From assembly GCF_001050375.1 (NCBI RefSeq), contig NZ_KQ130487.1, forward strand, positions 62,001 to 126,000: 64,000 nt of DNA, in the 5' to 3' direction. The stretch comes from Catenovulum maritimum (GTDB taxonomy: Bacteria; Pseudomonadota; Gammaproteobacteria; Enterobacterales; Alteromonadaceae). Shown in pieces: positions 1-7,258 of this stretch (the first letter of the stretch is position 1; every line of letters begins with the position of its first letter). The notes under the pieces were generated by a model, which saw only the letters and a list, made by a program, of their open reading frames with translations, was not told the DNA's origin and did no database searches. The translations under genes were made by a program, and so were the position numbers.

Positions 1-1
1 C

Positions 2-181
2 TTAGAAAGAAGTACAGGAAAGTCATGTCTGTTATGGCGAGGCGTTACAAAAACAGCTGAAGTGCAATTTGTCGATACAGATGTAAAAGCGGGAGAATTC
101 TATTGCTACCGCGTAAAAGCAAAAGACAAAGATAACTTAGAAAGCGAAAAGTGGGCAGAGGCTAGTCTATCAACCCAGTAA
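2..181 (+). CDS. C-terminal end of an Fn3-like domain protein (5' truncated)
   Basis: An open frame runs in from the left window edge and ends at a TAA at 179-181, giving the last 59 residues of a protein. The pattern EFYCYRVKAKDKDNLES, followed by a short strand and the terminus, resembles the last strands of a fibronectin type III domain (Y-x-Y-R-V-x-A-x-D, then S-x-x-S). Such domains commonly end large secreted enzymes or adhesins in marine Alteromonadales, so a secreted carbohydrate-active or surface protein is possible, but the catalytic part lies outside the window. The fold assignment is by eye; the function is unknown. Confidence 0.55.
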   Translation, partial: LERSTGKSCLLWRGVTKTAEVQFVDTDVKAGEFYCYRVKAKDKDNLESEKWAEASLSTQ

Positions 182-186
182 CCCGA

Positions 187-453
187 TAGAGCTAAATCAA
201 TATAAATAGCGATAATCAGCTGGAGATAAAAGCCATTTAGGCAAGGCAAGTTGGCACAGGCATAGTGGTTCTATGCCAAGCCAACTTAACGCAGAATAAA
301 TGGCTTTTAGCCCAGCCTTTCAGGAGCCTCACAGACACCTCACTTCTGTGTTGTATCATTTTGAAAGGTAGCCTACATTCCTGCAATGATACGCCTTGAA
401 TTGAACTGTCTGTGATGGCTCTGATACTCGCAATTTATATTGATTTAGCTCTA
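187..453. repeat. 267-bp nested palindrome, MITE-like element
   Basis: Perfect 21-bp terminal inverted repeats lie at 187-207 and 433-453, starting TAGAGCTAAATC. Inside them are two more stem-loops. One pairs 227-239 with 297-309 (13 perfect base pairs around the AAAGCCATTT core) and contains a further hairpin at 248-287. The other pairs 324-336 with 408-421 imperfectly and 353-360 with 385-392 perfectly. The whole unit could fold as a multi-branched cruciform or RNA. It has no coding capacity. Terminal repeats beginning with TA would suit a miniature inverted-repeat element of the IS630/mariner kind, which duplicates TA on insertion; that assignment is inference. No second copy was seen in this window. 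Confidence 0.6.
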
Positions 454-520
454 GGTAAGTAAAGCCTTCTTTAGAGCGTATATAAATAACCAAGCGCATA
501 GTTATACATATCATAGAAAT

Positions 521-548
521 AAAAAAACCAGCTAAAGCTGGTTTTTTT
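521..548 (-). terminator. Rho-independent terminator of the outer-membrane protein gene
   Basis: An A7-ACCAGCT / AGCTGGT-T7 palindrome sits 27 bp beyond the stop of the minus-strand gene ending at 575. The symmetrical A and T runs mean it can also stop plus-strand transcription entering from the repeat element. Confidence 0.8.
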
Positions 549-574
549 ATACTGCTAGATAGTAATAACTCAGT

Positions 575-1342
575 TTAGAAGTGAACTTCTAAACCAGCAT
601 AAACACCACTAAAATCTAAATCTGTATTAATATCATCTAGATCATCTAATTTTAATGAGAAGCTGCGGTACCCTAACTGCACGTCTAAGTCGACCGCAAT
701 ATTATCTAATAACGCATATGCAACACCCACTTGATAATCCACTAAGCTGTGATCACCAATAGCAAGCATGTTAACGTCACCATAAACAGATAAGCCAGTA
801 AATGGAAGACCTATTTCTGCAGCCACATAACCCATAGGCACATAACCACTGAAAGATTCATTAGTTGTAGAGCGGCTAGAAGCGTCAGATTCACCATCAG
901 CTTGAATATTAGCGTCGATATCTTTTACCGTGATACCAAAATCAAAGCTAACTAAGCCATTATCAAAAATTTCATAATATAAAGTGTAATCCGTATGAGA
1001 TAAATCACCCATCACATTAGTAGTGCCTGAATATGGCTGACCGAATAACTCACCTGTAATTTCACCTGTGCCCTTAACTTCCAAGTCTGTCTGTCTTAAT
1101 TTAACATTTGGAATTAAAGGAATTGGATGCTCTAGAGCAACATAAAGCGTGCCTTGAGTGTCACTGTCGAAATCAAATGAACCTTGGAAATCATCACCAT
1201 TTTTATCAAAGCTACCTTCTGGTTCTACATTCCAAATTTGACCACCCGCATATAACCCCAAAATCATATCTGCTTGCGCAAATGAAGCGGTAGTTAACAA
1301 TGCAGTACCAATAGCTGCGTTCAGTAATTTACGTTTATTCAT
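575..1342 (-). CDS. Outer-membrane beta-barrel protein (TIGR04219-like)
   Basis: The protein has 255 residues from the chosen ATG. A Sec signal peptide (MNKRKLLNAAIGTALLTTASFAQA) is followed directly by DMILGLYAGGQIW, an N-terminal pattern I associate with the TIGR04219 outer-membrane protein family. The rest alternates amphipathic strands and ends in LEVHF, with the terminal aromatic residue typical of outer-membrane barrels. An in-frame TTG 66 bases upstream would add residues before the signal peptide, so the ATG at 1342 is preferred. A terminator follows and the gene appears monocistronic. The ligand or role is unknown. Confidence is good for the cellular location and moderate for the family. 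Confidence 0.75.
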   Translation of the reverse strand: MNKRKLLNAAIGTALLTTASFAQADMILGLYAGGQIWNVEPEGSFDKNGDDFQGSFDFDSDTQGTLYVALEHPIPLIPNVKLRQTDLEVKGTGEITGELFGQPYSGTTNVMGDLSHTDYTLYYEIFDNGLVSFDFGITVKDIDANIQADGESDASSRSTTNESFSGYVPMGYVAAEIGLPFTGLSVYGDVNMLAIGDHSLVDYQVGVAYALLDNIAVDLDVQLGYRSFSLKLDDLDDINTDLDFSGVYAGLEVHF

Positions 1343-1500
1343 GATATTCCCTTTTGGATTTATCAAATTATATAAATAAAAACAGATAGTTTGACTAGTT
1401 TGGCTCAAGCCTATCCTGTATGAGTAATGTTATTATTAAATGCGAAAAGGATTACTGCAAGGCGGTAGTGCGAAATAGTTCAATAAAAAGTAAAATTTAT

Positions 1501-1860
1501 TTATTCAAAAGAAATACTTGGTTCTTTTTTAGCTTTTGTTGATTTACGACTCTGCTTTGCCGATATAACTTGTTCTGTTATATCTTTCGTCATAGCACTT
1601 GTTTCTTTATGATGAGGTAAGGCCAGTGGAGGCTCAGGAGAATTGTTATATTGTATTTGCTTAAGTAAAGACTTGATTTCGGCTTGATTTTTTTCGCACT
1701 GCAGAGTTAACTCTGTTACTTTTTTTGCCAGTGCATTAATGCCGAGATACCAAGAAAAAATGGGGCGTATGATAAGCACAAAACAAATTGCAGCAGCAAC
1801 AAACAGGACAATATTCACTATTGTCCTGTACTCTGCAATCCATTCTAGTACAACAGACAT
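1501..1860 (-). CDS. Small single-pass membrane protein of unknown function
   Basis: This 119-residue protein was not recognised. Residues about 14-37 form one strongly hydrophobic segment (IVNIVLFVAAAICFVLIIRP). A predicted coiled coil follows (about 42-70, rich in K, E, Q and L), then a basic, Ser/Lys-rich tail. The start codon lies one base after the stop of the 103-residue gene upstream (TAATATG), so the two are probably translated together. The layout suggests an inner-membrane-anchored protein with a cytoplasmic coiled coil, but no function can be assigned. Confidence 0.6.
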   Translation of the reverse strand: MSVVLEWIAEYRTIVNIVLFVAAAICFVLIIRPIFSWYLGINALAKKVTELTLQCEKNQAEIKSLLKQIQYNNSPEPPLALPHHKETSAMTKDITEQVISAKQSRKSTKAKKEPSISFE

Positions 1861-1861
1861 A

Positions 1862-2173
1862 TTAGAACTTCATCGCCGTAATCGGCCTTTCAGTATATTT
1901 TAAGTCTATTTGGTATTCTGTCTCGCCTGCTTTGACAAAAAAGAAAGACTTATCTTTTTTGAAAACTTCATGTAGAAAAACATTTTTTACACCAGCTCTA
2001 CGCTCGGGTTGCATATCAGTAAATTCAACAGAATAGCGAGACACTAAAATATTTTGATATTTAGGTGGGGTAACTAACAGCAACTCTTTTTTCTCATCTC
2101 GTAAAATGATAGTGCTGTTGTTAACCGCAAAAGTTAAACCTGAATTTTCTAACAAGGGTGATACTCCCTTCAT
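1862..2173 (-). CDS. Hypothetical protein, 103 aa
   Basis: Not recognised. It is a soluble, mostly beta-strand-like sequence with no signal peptide and no cysteine. It is coupled to the downstream membrane protein by a one-base gap (stop TAA, then ATG), which supports a two-gene unit. The predicted start follows an ordinary intergenic stretch of about 115 bp behind the YeeN-like gene. Its function is unknown. Confidence 0.55.
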   Translation of the reverse strand: MKGVSPLLENSGLTFAVNNSTIILRDEKKELLLVTPPKYQNILVSRYSVEFTDMQPERRAGVKNVFLHEVFKKDKSFFFVKAGETEYQIDLKYTERPITAMKF

Positions 2174-2288
2174 CTCTTATATATTAATTAAAGTTTAGTT
2201 CGACAACATATTTACTGCCAGTCAAACTAAGCAAATAGTCTAGCACTTAGTTAAAATAAATCCTAGTTTTGCTAAAGTTAACTATTAT

Positions 2289-3011
2289 TTAGCTGCTAAA
2301 TTCCGCGTTATGATAGATGTCTTGGACGTCATCACAATCATTCAACATTGAAATTAGCTTCTCAAAGCTAGCAACGTCATCACCAGAAATTTCAGTATAA
2401 GTTTGCGGATTAAATGTAATTTCATCTAAGTCGAATTCAACTTCACCTAAATTTTCTACTAATGCTGTTTTAGCTTTATAGTATTCTGTATGTGGAGCAA
2501 GAACTGTGATAATACCATCTTCGTTTTCAATGTCAGCGACATCAACATCAGCCATCATTAAACATTCCAAAATAGCTTCTTCATCATCATGCTTAAAGCT
2601 CAACACGGCTTGATGCTCAAACATGTGAGCAACTGCTCCAGGCGCACCTAACTTAGAGTTACTTTTATTAAAGCAATTGCGGACTTCTGGGAAAGTACGA
2701 TTTCCGTTATCAGTTAAGCAGTCAACTATCACCATACAGCCGGCAGGACCAAAGCCTTCGTAACGTGCAGGTTCATAGTTTTCTCCAGCGCCACTTGTCG
2801 CCTTATCTATCGCATTTTTAATAACATGAGCTGGTACTTGATCTTTCTTAGCTCTTTCAATTAAACGGCGTAAAGATAGATTAGCGTCTGGATCTGGGCC
2901 ACCATTTTTTGCGACAACGTAAATTTCTTTACCATACTTAGAATAAACTTTTGTTTTTGCGCCGGCAGTCTTCGCCATTGATTCTTTTCTATTTTGGTAA
3001 GCTCTACCCAT
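2289..3011 (-). CDS. yeeN: YebC/TACO1-family protein, YeeN type
   Basis: 240 residues, the usual family length. It carries the YebC/TACO1 hallmarks [21 protein letters not shown], the glycine-rich [33 protein letters not shown], and a C-terminal [12 protein letters not shown] close to the DDDDVQKVYHN of E. coli YeeN. The N-terminus [15 protein letters not shown] matches the shorter YeeN-type start rather than classical YebC (MAGHSKW). Family members have been described as DNA-binding regulators and, more recently, as translation factors acting on difficult peptide sequences; which applies here cannot be read from sequence. A 93-bp gap separates it from apbE upstream, so it is probably transcribed separately. 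Confidence 0.88.
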   Translation of the reverse strand: MGRAYQNRKESMAKTAGAKTKVYSKYGKEIYVVAKNGGPDPDANLSLRRLIERAKKDQVPAHVIKNAIDKATSGAGENYEPARYEGFGPAGCMVIVDCLTDNGNRTFPEVRNCFNKSNSKLGAPGAVAHMFEHQAVLSFKHDDEEAILECLMMADVDVADIENEDGIITVLAPHTEYYKAKTALVENLGEVEFDLDEITFNPQTYTEISGDDVASFEKLISMLNDCDDVQDIYHNAEFSS

Positions 3012-3104
3012 GTGTCATATTCTCGTTTCTAAAAAGATGGTCATAGATTTTAAACTTTTTGCCCTGCGATTGACCAGCATTAGTTAGCAAAAGATTAATA
3101 AATA

Positions 3105-4007
3105 TTACGAATTTGTATAATTAGTATGCAAGATGCCTTTGTTATCTTGTGCAACAAAATCAACTTCTAGCTGATTTAACCATTCAATTGCAGCTTGACC
3201 TTTAAGCATAGCAATAGTCGCAAGTGTTCCAGCTAGCACACACTGCTCAGCACGCACACTCACAGCAGTAAGGCCTTGAGCAGGCCAGCCCGTTTGGGGG
3301 TTTATGATATGGCAATAATTAACCCCTTGATAATTAAAGTTTCGTTCATAATCTCCGCTAGAAGCTAACCCTCCCCTAGTCATTTTAATTTGAGCTATTC
3401 GGTTAGGTCTTTTCCCTGAATCTGGTTTCTTAATATCAACAAGCCAAGGTTCACCAGATAGGTGCTCACCTAAGACATAGATATCACCACCTAATTCAAC
3501 TAATCCATGGTCAATTTTATTTTGTTTCATTAAACTAGCGAGCATATCTGCGGCGTATTCTTTCACTATGCCGCCCAAGTCTAGCTTCATGCCAATTTGA
3601 GGCAAGTAAATTTCAGTTTGGTTCCATTGCACACTTGTCCAATCGACTAACGATTTACAAGCTTTGATCTGTGTATCTTGAGGAATCTTTGCCTGTCTAA
3701 AATCCCACAAATCACTTAAAACACCCGAGGTAATATCAAATATTCCACCACTCAGTTGATAGGCTTGATCAGCGTACTTCAATAAGCAATATGTTTGATT
3801 ATCAATTAAGATAGGTCGAATACCAGCATTCTGGTTGATTTGGCAGACTAAACTGTCCGGTTTATATATTGAATAGGTCTGCTCTAGTTGCGCAATTGCA
3901 GCTCGAGCTTTTACAAAGGTATCATTTGCATATGATGCACTAGGCGCATAAAAGCTTAGACTGCAGGGAGAGCCCATAGCTTTGAAATTAAAATTAAACA
4001 GCTCCAT
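3105..4007 (-). CDS. apbE: ApbE-family FAD:protein FMN transferase without a signal peptide
   Basis: This is predicted to transfer FMN from FAD onto a Ser/Thr of a target protein, using Mg2+. ApbE marks in order are KAMGSPCSL near residue 10, ITSGVLSDLWDF, KLDLGGIVKEYAAD (family consensus DLGGIAKGYAVD, here with G to E), ELGGDIYVLG, SSGDYER, and HIINPQTG (consensus HIIDPRTG, here D to N and R to Q). At 300 aa it is slightly short because it lacks the Sec or lipoprotein leader usual for periplasmic ApbE. The start is fixed by overlap with the stop of the DUF3570 gene (TAATG), leaving no room for a leader. It is the last gene of the operon, and its likely client is one of the exported proteins encoded upstream. 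Confidence 0.87.
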   Translation of the reverse strand: MELFNFNFKAMGSPCSLSFYAPSASYANDTFVKARAAIAQLEQTYSIYKPDSLVCQINQNAGIRPILIDNQTYCLLKYADQAYQLSGGIFDITSGVLSDLWDFRQAKIPQDTQIKACKSLVDWTSVQWNQTEIYLPQIGMKLDLGGIVKEYAADMLASLMKQNKIDHGLVELGGDIYVLGEHLSGEPWLVDIKKPDSGKRPNRIAQIKMTRGGLASSGDYERNFNYQGVNYCHIINPQTGWPAQGLTAVSVRAEQCVLAGTLATIAMLKGQAAIEWLNQLEVDFVAQDNKGILHTNYTNS

Positions 4008-5176
4008 TAAAATGAGTAATCAAAACCTAAACTAAATAATTGAAAATCAATCAAGCTTAAACTCGCTTCATTCGGTTGACTAAAACCATAGTTTGAATCA
4101 CTTTGGTAATTTTGATAGCCAATCGTGAATAACCAATCCTCAAATCGCTTATTAAGCTTCAGACCTAATGTATAAGCACCATATCCTGATAACCTATAAT
4201 CCGTAGAGTGAAAATTGTCAGGCCTTTTAATTTCGTAGTAATTTTCGTAAAAAAATGATTCAGTTTGAGCATAAAACCGAATCGAAGGAATTATCTGCCA
4301 ACCATAGTTTAAATTTTGATACCAAGCCAAATCATATGTGTGGGAAACGACCTCCCAATCATCTTGATAAAAGCGATAGTCAAAATGCAAAGCCGAGTTT
4401 AACTTGGGTATGAAATATCTTATTTTAGTTGCCAAGGTTTTGGCTTGTCTTTCCTCGGGCCGAGTATCCGCAGCTAATTCAAGCTTATTTGCTATGCTAA
4501 AATTAACTTTTTTATAAGGGTCTGACAGGTAACCGGATTTATGACTAATCCCTACCCCGATTTGAGCTATCAAGTTTTTATTGATTATTCGTGATACAGC
4601 AATAAAACCAGACCAAGATTCTTTTTTATCACTTAAGATACTAGCTTGAGTGCCAGCCGGATTTAATTCGTCATCTGATGTATCGACAGCAAGATTAACA
4701 CTCGTTACATTATCAGAAAACTCATATCCAAGTCCTAGCCCATAACTGGTTGAAGCGTAATCATCTTCTTTCGACTGAGCTAAATTGGTACTCAAAGTTA
4801 TATTATCTAGTTTATACTGAATTGCTGCATTCCAGTCTTTTCTTGTATCCGCAATTGACGCACCACTCATCACTTGCTTAACCTGCCCAGAACTTAATTT
4901 TTTAGTGTACCAAGGTGATGCGCCTGACATTGTTTCTTGTTGATAGCTTAAAGCTAAATTTAGATTATCCGCAATAGAGGTAGTCAGCATAAATTGACCC
5001 ACTTTAATGCCATATCTATCGGTTGTAGTTCCATCTACATCCCCGGCTGCCACATCGCCTTCTGAGTAATTATGCAACCTTACGCCGACTTTACTATCAT
5101 TGGCTTGTACCTGAGTAGAAACGCCAGGTAATGCAAGTGCGGCTGTAGATAAAGCTTTTAATGCTGATTTATTCAC
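4007..5176 (-). CDS. DUF3570 outer-membrane beta-barrel protein
   Basis: 389 residues with a signal peptide ending near QVQAND (about residue 26), then alternating amphipathic strands to a C-terminal LGFDYSF typical of outer-membrane barrels. I recognise it as DUF3570 from its overall pattern and from its neighbours apbE and DUF4266. Two near-identical motifs, ETMSGAS (81-87) and QVMSGAS (101-107), lie close to the mature N-terminus. They resemble the D-x-x-S/T-G-A-S/T site at which ApbE attaches FMN, with Glu or Gln where Asp is usual. Flavinylation is inference. The next gene, apbE, overlaps its stop codon. Confidence 0.8.
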   Translation of the reverse strand: MNKSALKALSTAALALPGVSTQVQANDSKVGVRLHNYSEGDVAAGDVDGTTTDRYGIKVGQFMLTTSIADNLNLALSYQQETMSGASPWYTKKLSSGQVKQVMSGASIADTRKDWNAAIQYKLDNITLSTNLAQSKEDDYASTSYGLGLGYEFSDNVTSVNLAVDTSDDELNPAGTQASILSDKKESWSGFIAVSRIINKNLIAQIGVGISHKSGYLSDPYKKVNFSIANKLELAADTRPEERQAKTLATKIRYFIPKLNSALHFDYRFYQDDWEVVSHTYDLAWYQNLNYGWQIIPSIRFYAQTESFFYENYYEIKRPDNFHSTDYRLSGYGAYTLGLKLNKRFEDWLFTIGYQNYQSDSNYGFSQPNEASLSLIDFQLFSLGFDYSF

Positions 5177-5194
5177 TTATAACGATCCTTTAAC

Positions 5195-5413
5195 TTAGTT
5201 ACAGCCGCAGCCACCACCCGCAGTTACATTCCCCCCAGATGATGCTTCTTTACTAAAATAAACATGATTATTAAAACTGGCTTGCATCTCATCTGGCTGC
5301 CATTGCATTTCAGTTTTAGCTAAGTTTTTCTTTTGCCAGACCTCAACATTAGCGCAGCCAGAAATTAAACTAAAAACAAAAATGAGGCTAACTAGCTTTA
5401 GTTTATTGAGCAT
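5195..5413 (-). CDS. DUF4266 small lipoprotein with Gly-Cys tail
   Basis: 72 residues. The signal peptide ends in the lipobox ISGC, giving a mature lipidated Cys at about residue 20. The body has the DUF4266 pattern V-x-x-W-x-K-x-x-L-A-K-x-E-M, HVYFSKEASSGG, and a terminal GGGCGCN. The three C-terminal residues of interest (two Cys in a glycine run) are a family signature and could bind a metal or be oxidised by, or reduced by, the thioredoxin-fold lipoprotein encoded just upstream. It lies between the tlpA-like and DUF3570 genes with 9- and 18-base gaps. The biochemical role is unknown. Confidence 0.8.
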   Translation of the reverse strand: MLNKLKLVSLIFVFSLISGCANVEVWQKKNLAKTEMQWQPDEMQASFNNHVYFSKEASSGGNVTAGGGCGCN

Positions 5414-5422
5414 ATTAAACCC

Positions 5423-5911
5423 TTAATTTAGATGTAGTCCTTCGATCTCAGCTGCAATTTTAGCTTTTGACTTAGCCGAAAATCCGACGTGAGTTGAAAC
5501 TATATTGCCATTAGGATCGATTAAGTAGGATGTCGGCATCCCGCCTAAATCAAACTGACGTGCCGCTTCACCTTGAGGATCGTGAAACACTTTAAAATTA
5601 AACTGAGTCTTAGCTAAAAAGGCTTTAGCGTCCTCTTTATCTTCATCAACCGATATCGCTAAAATGGCTAATTTTTCATACTTATTTTGTAGTTCATACA
5701 TAAATGGAAATGATTTTAAACAAGGTCCACACCAAGAAGCCCAAAAATCTATGTAAACATACTGTCCTTTATAGTCGCTTAATGAACCGACTTCAGCAGT
5801 TTCCAAATCCGTTAATTTAATGTTCGGAGCTTCAACTGAATTAGAGCAAGCGCTGATAAAAACGGATAAACAAACAAAAATTAAACTAAGACTTTTTATT
5901 TTTAATAACAT
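5423..5911 (-). CDS. TlpA/ResA-like thioredoxin-fold lipoprotein
   Basis: 162 residues. A signal peptide with lipobox ISAC is followed by a redoxin domain with the active site FWASWCGPC and a cis-Pro loop GGMPTSYLID, plus a C-terminal GFSAKSKAKIAAEI helix. Proteins of this type reduce or exchange disulfides in the periplasm, often to prepare CxxCH motifs for haem attachment or to serve other Cys-rich partners. Here it sits between a CxxCH-containing lipoprotein operon head and the CGC-tailed DUF4266 protein, so either could be a substrate (inference). Its ATG follows the DUF1501 stop after a single base. Confidence 0.88.
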   Translation of the reverse strand: MLLKIKSLSLIFVCLSVFISACSNSVEAPNIKLTDLETAEVGSLSDYKGQYVYIDFWASWCGPCLKSFPFMYELQNKYEKLAILAISVDEDKEDAKAFLAKTQFNFKVFHDPQGEAARQFDLGGMPTSYLIDPNGNIVSTHVGFSAKSKAKIAAEIEGLHLN

Positions 5912-5912
5912 A

Positions 5913-7247
5913 TTAAACTCTTCTAATTAGATTTCTCGGATCACTTAACTGAGCAGTTTGTAACTGATTATTAAATATATCAATATTATTTTCAGCCCTT
6001 AATGGAAACGGAGCTGCGAAGTCATGGCTAGCTACGTTAAAAAACTGTCGAGTCGAAGTTAATATGTCTTTCGGATAAATAATGACACCTGAACTATCAT
6101 CTCTTTCAAGTGTAACTGGGTTAACCGCCAATGCATTATGCCCCTCATCTGTGACACCAACGACACGGTTGCCCCATGTCGCATTTTTTTGCATAAACAG
6201 AGCGCTAGAAATAGGCCAATGATCTTTACCATTATCATCATTGTAAAAAGGTTTTCGTCCGAAATCGGAAGCCACCATAACTTTTAATCTATCTGCCAAA
6301 CCAAATACTTCAGCTTGTTGCCATAAATAATCAATTGCCTGGGTTAAATTAGTTAACGCAACGGCATGCTCTTCATCATGATTATCATGTGTGTCAAACT
6401 GCCCTATGGTTAAATCTGCACTTGCGGTTACCCCAGATAAAAACCCTGCTAAGGTAATATCAGTCGTTTTCTTAAAATTCCCTAGCTGGCCTGATTCATA
6501 ACGATCCTGTTGAGTTAATTTTAAAGAATCAGACAACTTAGCCAACTTACCACTATTAGCAACGGCAGAATTAAACAACTGACGATTATATCCTTGCCTA
6601 GGCGTTAAATTAGTTTGAGAATTGAGTCTGGCATTACGTTGCGCGTGATAGTTTTGGATCCTCTGCCAGTCTCCATCTGGTAAATGGGTTGTTGTGTCAT
6701 TATATAAGTTAGGATTAATGATATTTGATAACGAACGGCTATTGTTAATTCGATTAGCTCGAATCAACCGCGCCGTTTCGTTATATCCACCTTGAGTTAC
6801 ATATGCCATAGGTAAATCACTAGCGTAAACGCTTGCAGCTAATGCGGTTGGTGTTGGATACCCATTTGCCAATCGACCGCTGAAATTGTGGGTTTTACCC
6901 GCATCATGTGAATTGGTTTGTGAATCAATTCCGTTCACCACAAGCATGTGTTTATAGTACTTTTCAAAGAAGTTTTTATTATCCGCAAAAGGTGCATAAC
7001 GAATATTTCCAGCTGTTTCAATATCACCCGTTCTAGCCCAATGATTGATCTCAGCTTCGTTTGGTACATTTAACTTTGGATCGCAAAAACTAGTGACATC
7101 CCAGCCGCCAAGCGCTTGCACCATAACAAACAGATCACCTTGGTATTCTCCATCTTGTTCTGCTGCGAGCAAATTTAAATTTGGTGTCACACCAGAAAGA
7201 ATGCTTGCTGATGCAGTTAAATGAATGAATTTTCTTCTACTTAGCAT
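5913..7247 (-). CDS. DUF1501 family exported protein with Tat-like signal
   Basis: 444 residues. The N-terminus SRRKFIHLTASASILSGV fits a twin-arginine signal (S-R-R-x-F-I). The body shows DUF1501 features: VMVQALGGWDVTSFCDP after the leader, a central NGIDSQTNSHDAGKTHNFSGR, QFDTHDNHDEEHA, and VMVASDFGRKPFYND. These resemble sulfatase/alkaline-phosphatase-fold metal-site motifs. DUF1501 proteins are frequently encoded beside large DUF1800 or DUF1549/1553 proteins; here the partner is the 1144-aa lipoprotein upstream, 11 bases away. Its enzymatic activity is unknown. Confidence 0.82.
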   Translation of the reverse strand: MLSRRKFIHLTASASILSGVTPNLNLLAAEQDGEYQGDLFVMVQALGGWDVTSFCDPKLNVPNEAEINHWARTGDIETAGNIRYAPFADNKNFFEKYYKHMLVVNGIDSQTNSHDAGKTHNFSGRLANGYPTPTALAASVYASDLPMAYVTQGGYNETARLIRANRINNSRSLSNIINPNLYNDTTTHLPDGDWQRIQNYHAQRNARLNSQTNLTPRQGYNRQLFNSAVANSGKLAKLSDSLKLTQQDRYESGQLGNFKKTTDITLAGFLSGVTASADLTIGQFDTHDNHDEEHAVALTNLTQAIDYLWQQAEVFGLADRLKVMVASDFGRKPFYNDDNGKDHWPISSALFMQKNATWGNRVVGVTDEGHNALAVNPVTLERDDSSGVIIYPKDILTSTRQFFNVASHDFAAPFPLRAENNIDIFNNQLQTAQLSDPRNLIRRV

Positions 7248-7258
7248 GCTTAAACTTC

